Position numbers and translations under genes: made by a program. Shown one piece after another: positions 15,861 through 15,905 of a stretch of DNA of 15,905 bases (within the stretch, counting starts at the first letter, position 1; each line of letters begins with the position of its first letter). The notes under the pieces were generated by a model. The model saw nothing but the letters and a program-made list of their open reading frames with translations, made no database searches and was not told the DNA's origin. The stretch comes from Bacteroidia bacterium (GTDB taxonomy: Bacteria > Bacteroidota > Bacteroidia > JABEUT01), in NCBI GenBank assembly GCA_013044305.1, contig JABEUT010000143.1, positions 1 through 15,905 of the forward strand, written 5' to 3'.

Positions 15861-15905
15861 ATGGAAGAAAAACAGACAACTAAACAACGCCGGAAATACG
15901 ATTCG
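15861..15905 (+). CDS. Transposase-like ORF start (IS3 OrfA / HTH_Tnp_1 type), truncated by window edge
   Basis: Only 15 codons are visible: MEEKQTTKQRRKYDS. A short charged leader followed by (K/R)RRKYD/S is the usual opening of IS3-family OrfA and related helix-turn-helix transposases, where EF(K)..AV normally follows. The promoter immediately upstream and the disrupted gene behind it support this. With so few residues the call rests on pattern and context. Confidence 0.5.
   Translation, partial: MEEKQTTKQRRKYDS

Larger units (their letters stand above)
15809..15905 (+). mobile_element. Left end of a probable insertion sequence, running off the window
   Basis: Between the last AHSA1-like codon and the ATG at 15861 is a short stretch beginning near GGTGTGTCGATTTTGACGG that would hold the terminal inverted repeat, then a promoter, then a transposase-like ORF start. 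The left boundary probably lies somewhere in 15806-15818 (several TGTG/TGTC candidates). The right end, the matching repeat and any target duplication are outside the window, so the family cannot be fixed; the ORF start suggests IS3-like. Confidence 0.5.

Overview
The window looks like a chromosomal segment of a member of the Bacteroidetes (Bacteroidota), probably near the Chitinophagales/Sphingobacteriales, with moderate GC. Supporting signs are several TAnnTTTG-type -7 promoter elements, outer-membrane beta-barrel proteins of a Bacteroidetes type, a very large alpha-2-macroglobulin lipoprotein, a ribosomal protein S16 with a long Ala/Lys/Glu-rich tail, and little reliance on Shine-Dalgarno sites. 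No tRNA, rRNA or CRISPR array was seen.

Left third (1-8755): the 3' part of an outer-membrane barrel gene converges on a minus-strand DUF1015 gene. The DUF1015 frame is intact apart from one amber codon where a tryptophan is expected. Divergent from it, behind its own -7 element, is a small exported barrel-like protein. It is followed by the 1874-residue alpha-2-macroglobulin lipoprotein, with lipobox and GCMEQ thioester, which occupies over a third of the window.

Middle (8749-11517): a minus-strand operon reads 3-oxoadipyl-CoA thiolase (paaJ/pcaF type), then a 35-codon single-span membrane peptide, then a PaaY-type gamma-carbonic-anhydrase-fold protein. Two of these three genes point to phenylacetyl-CoA/aromatic catabolism. 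The operon converges on the macroglobulin gene, and the two stop codons form the arms of a hairpin. Divergent from the thiolase is a small basic protein made of three homing-endonuclease-associated repeats spaced exactly 61 residues apart, with no nuclease domain.

Right third (11518-15905): a 387-bp AT-rich gap holds the rpsP promoter. It is followed by rpsP (S16), bifunctional ftcD of histidine/folate metabolism and a SurA-like periplasmic peptidyl-prolyl isomerase, all on the plus strand. ftcD and surA are only 2 nt apart. The surA signal peptide would be much more typical if one T were restored in a T run, so a frameshift or sequencing error is possible there. At the right edge the C-terminal third of an AHSA1/SRPBCC gene (minus strand) is interrupted by what appears to be the left end of an insertion sequence. 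That end carries its own promoter and the first 15 codons of a transposase-like ORF.

Most of the window is ordinary chromosomal content. The points of most interest are the two or three possible gene lesions (DUF1015 amber, AHSA1/IS junction, surA start), the hidden 35-aa membrane peptide, and the orphan repeat protein. I did not find convincing evidence of a new multi-gene system.
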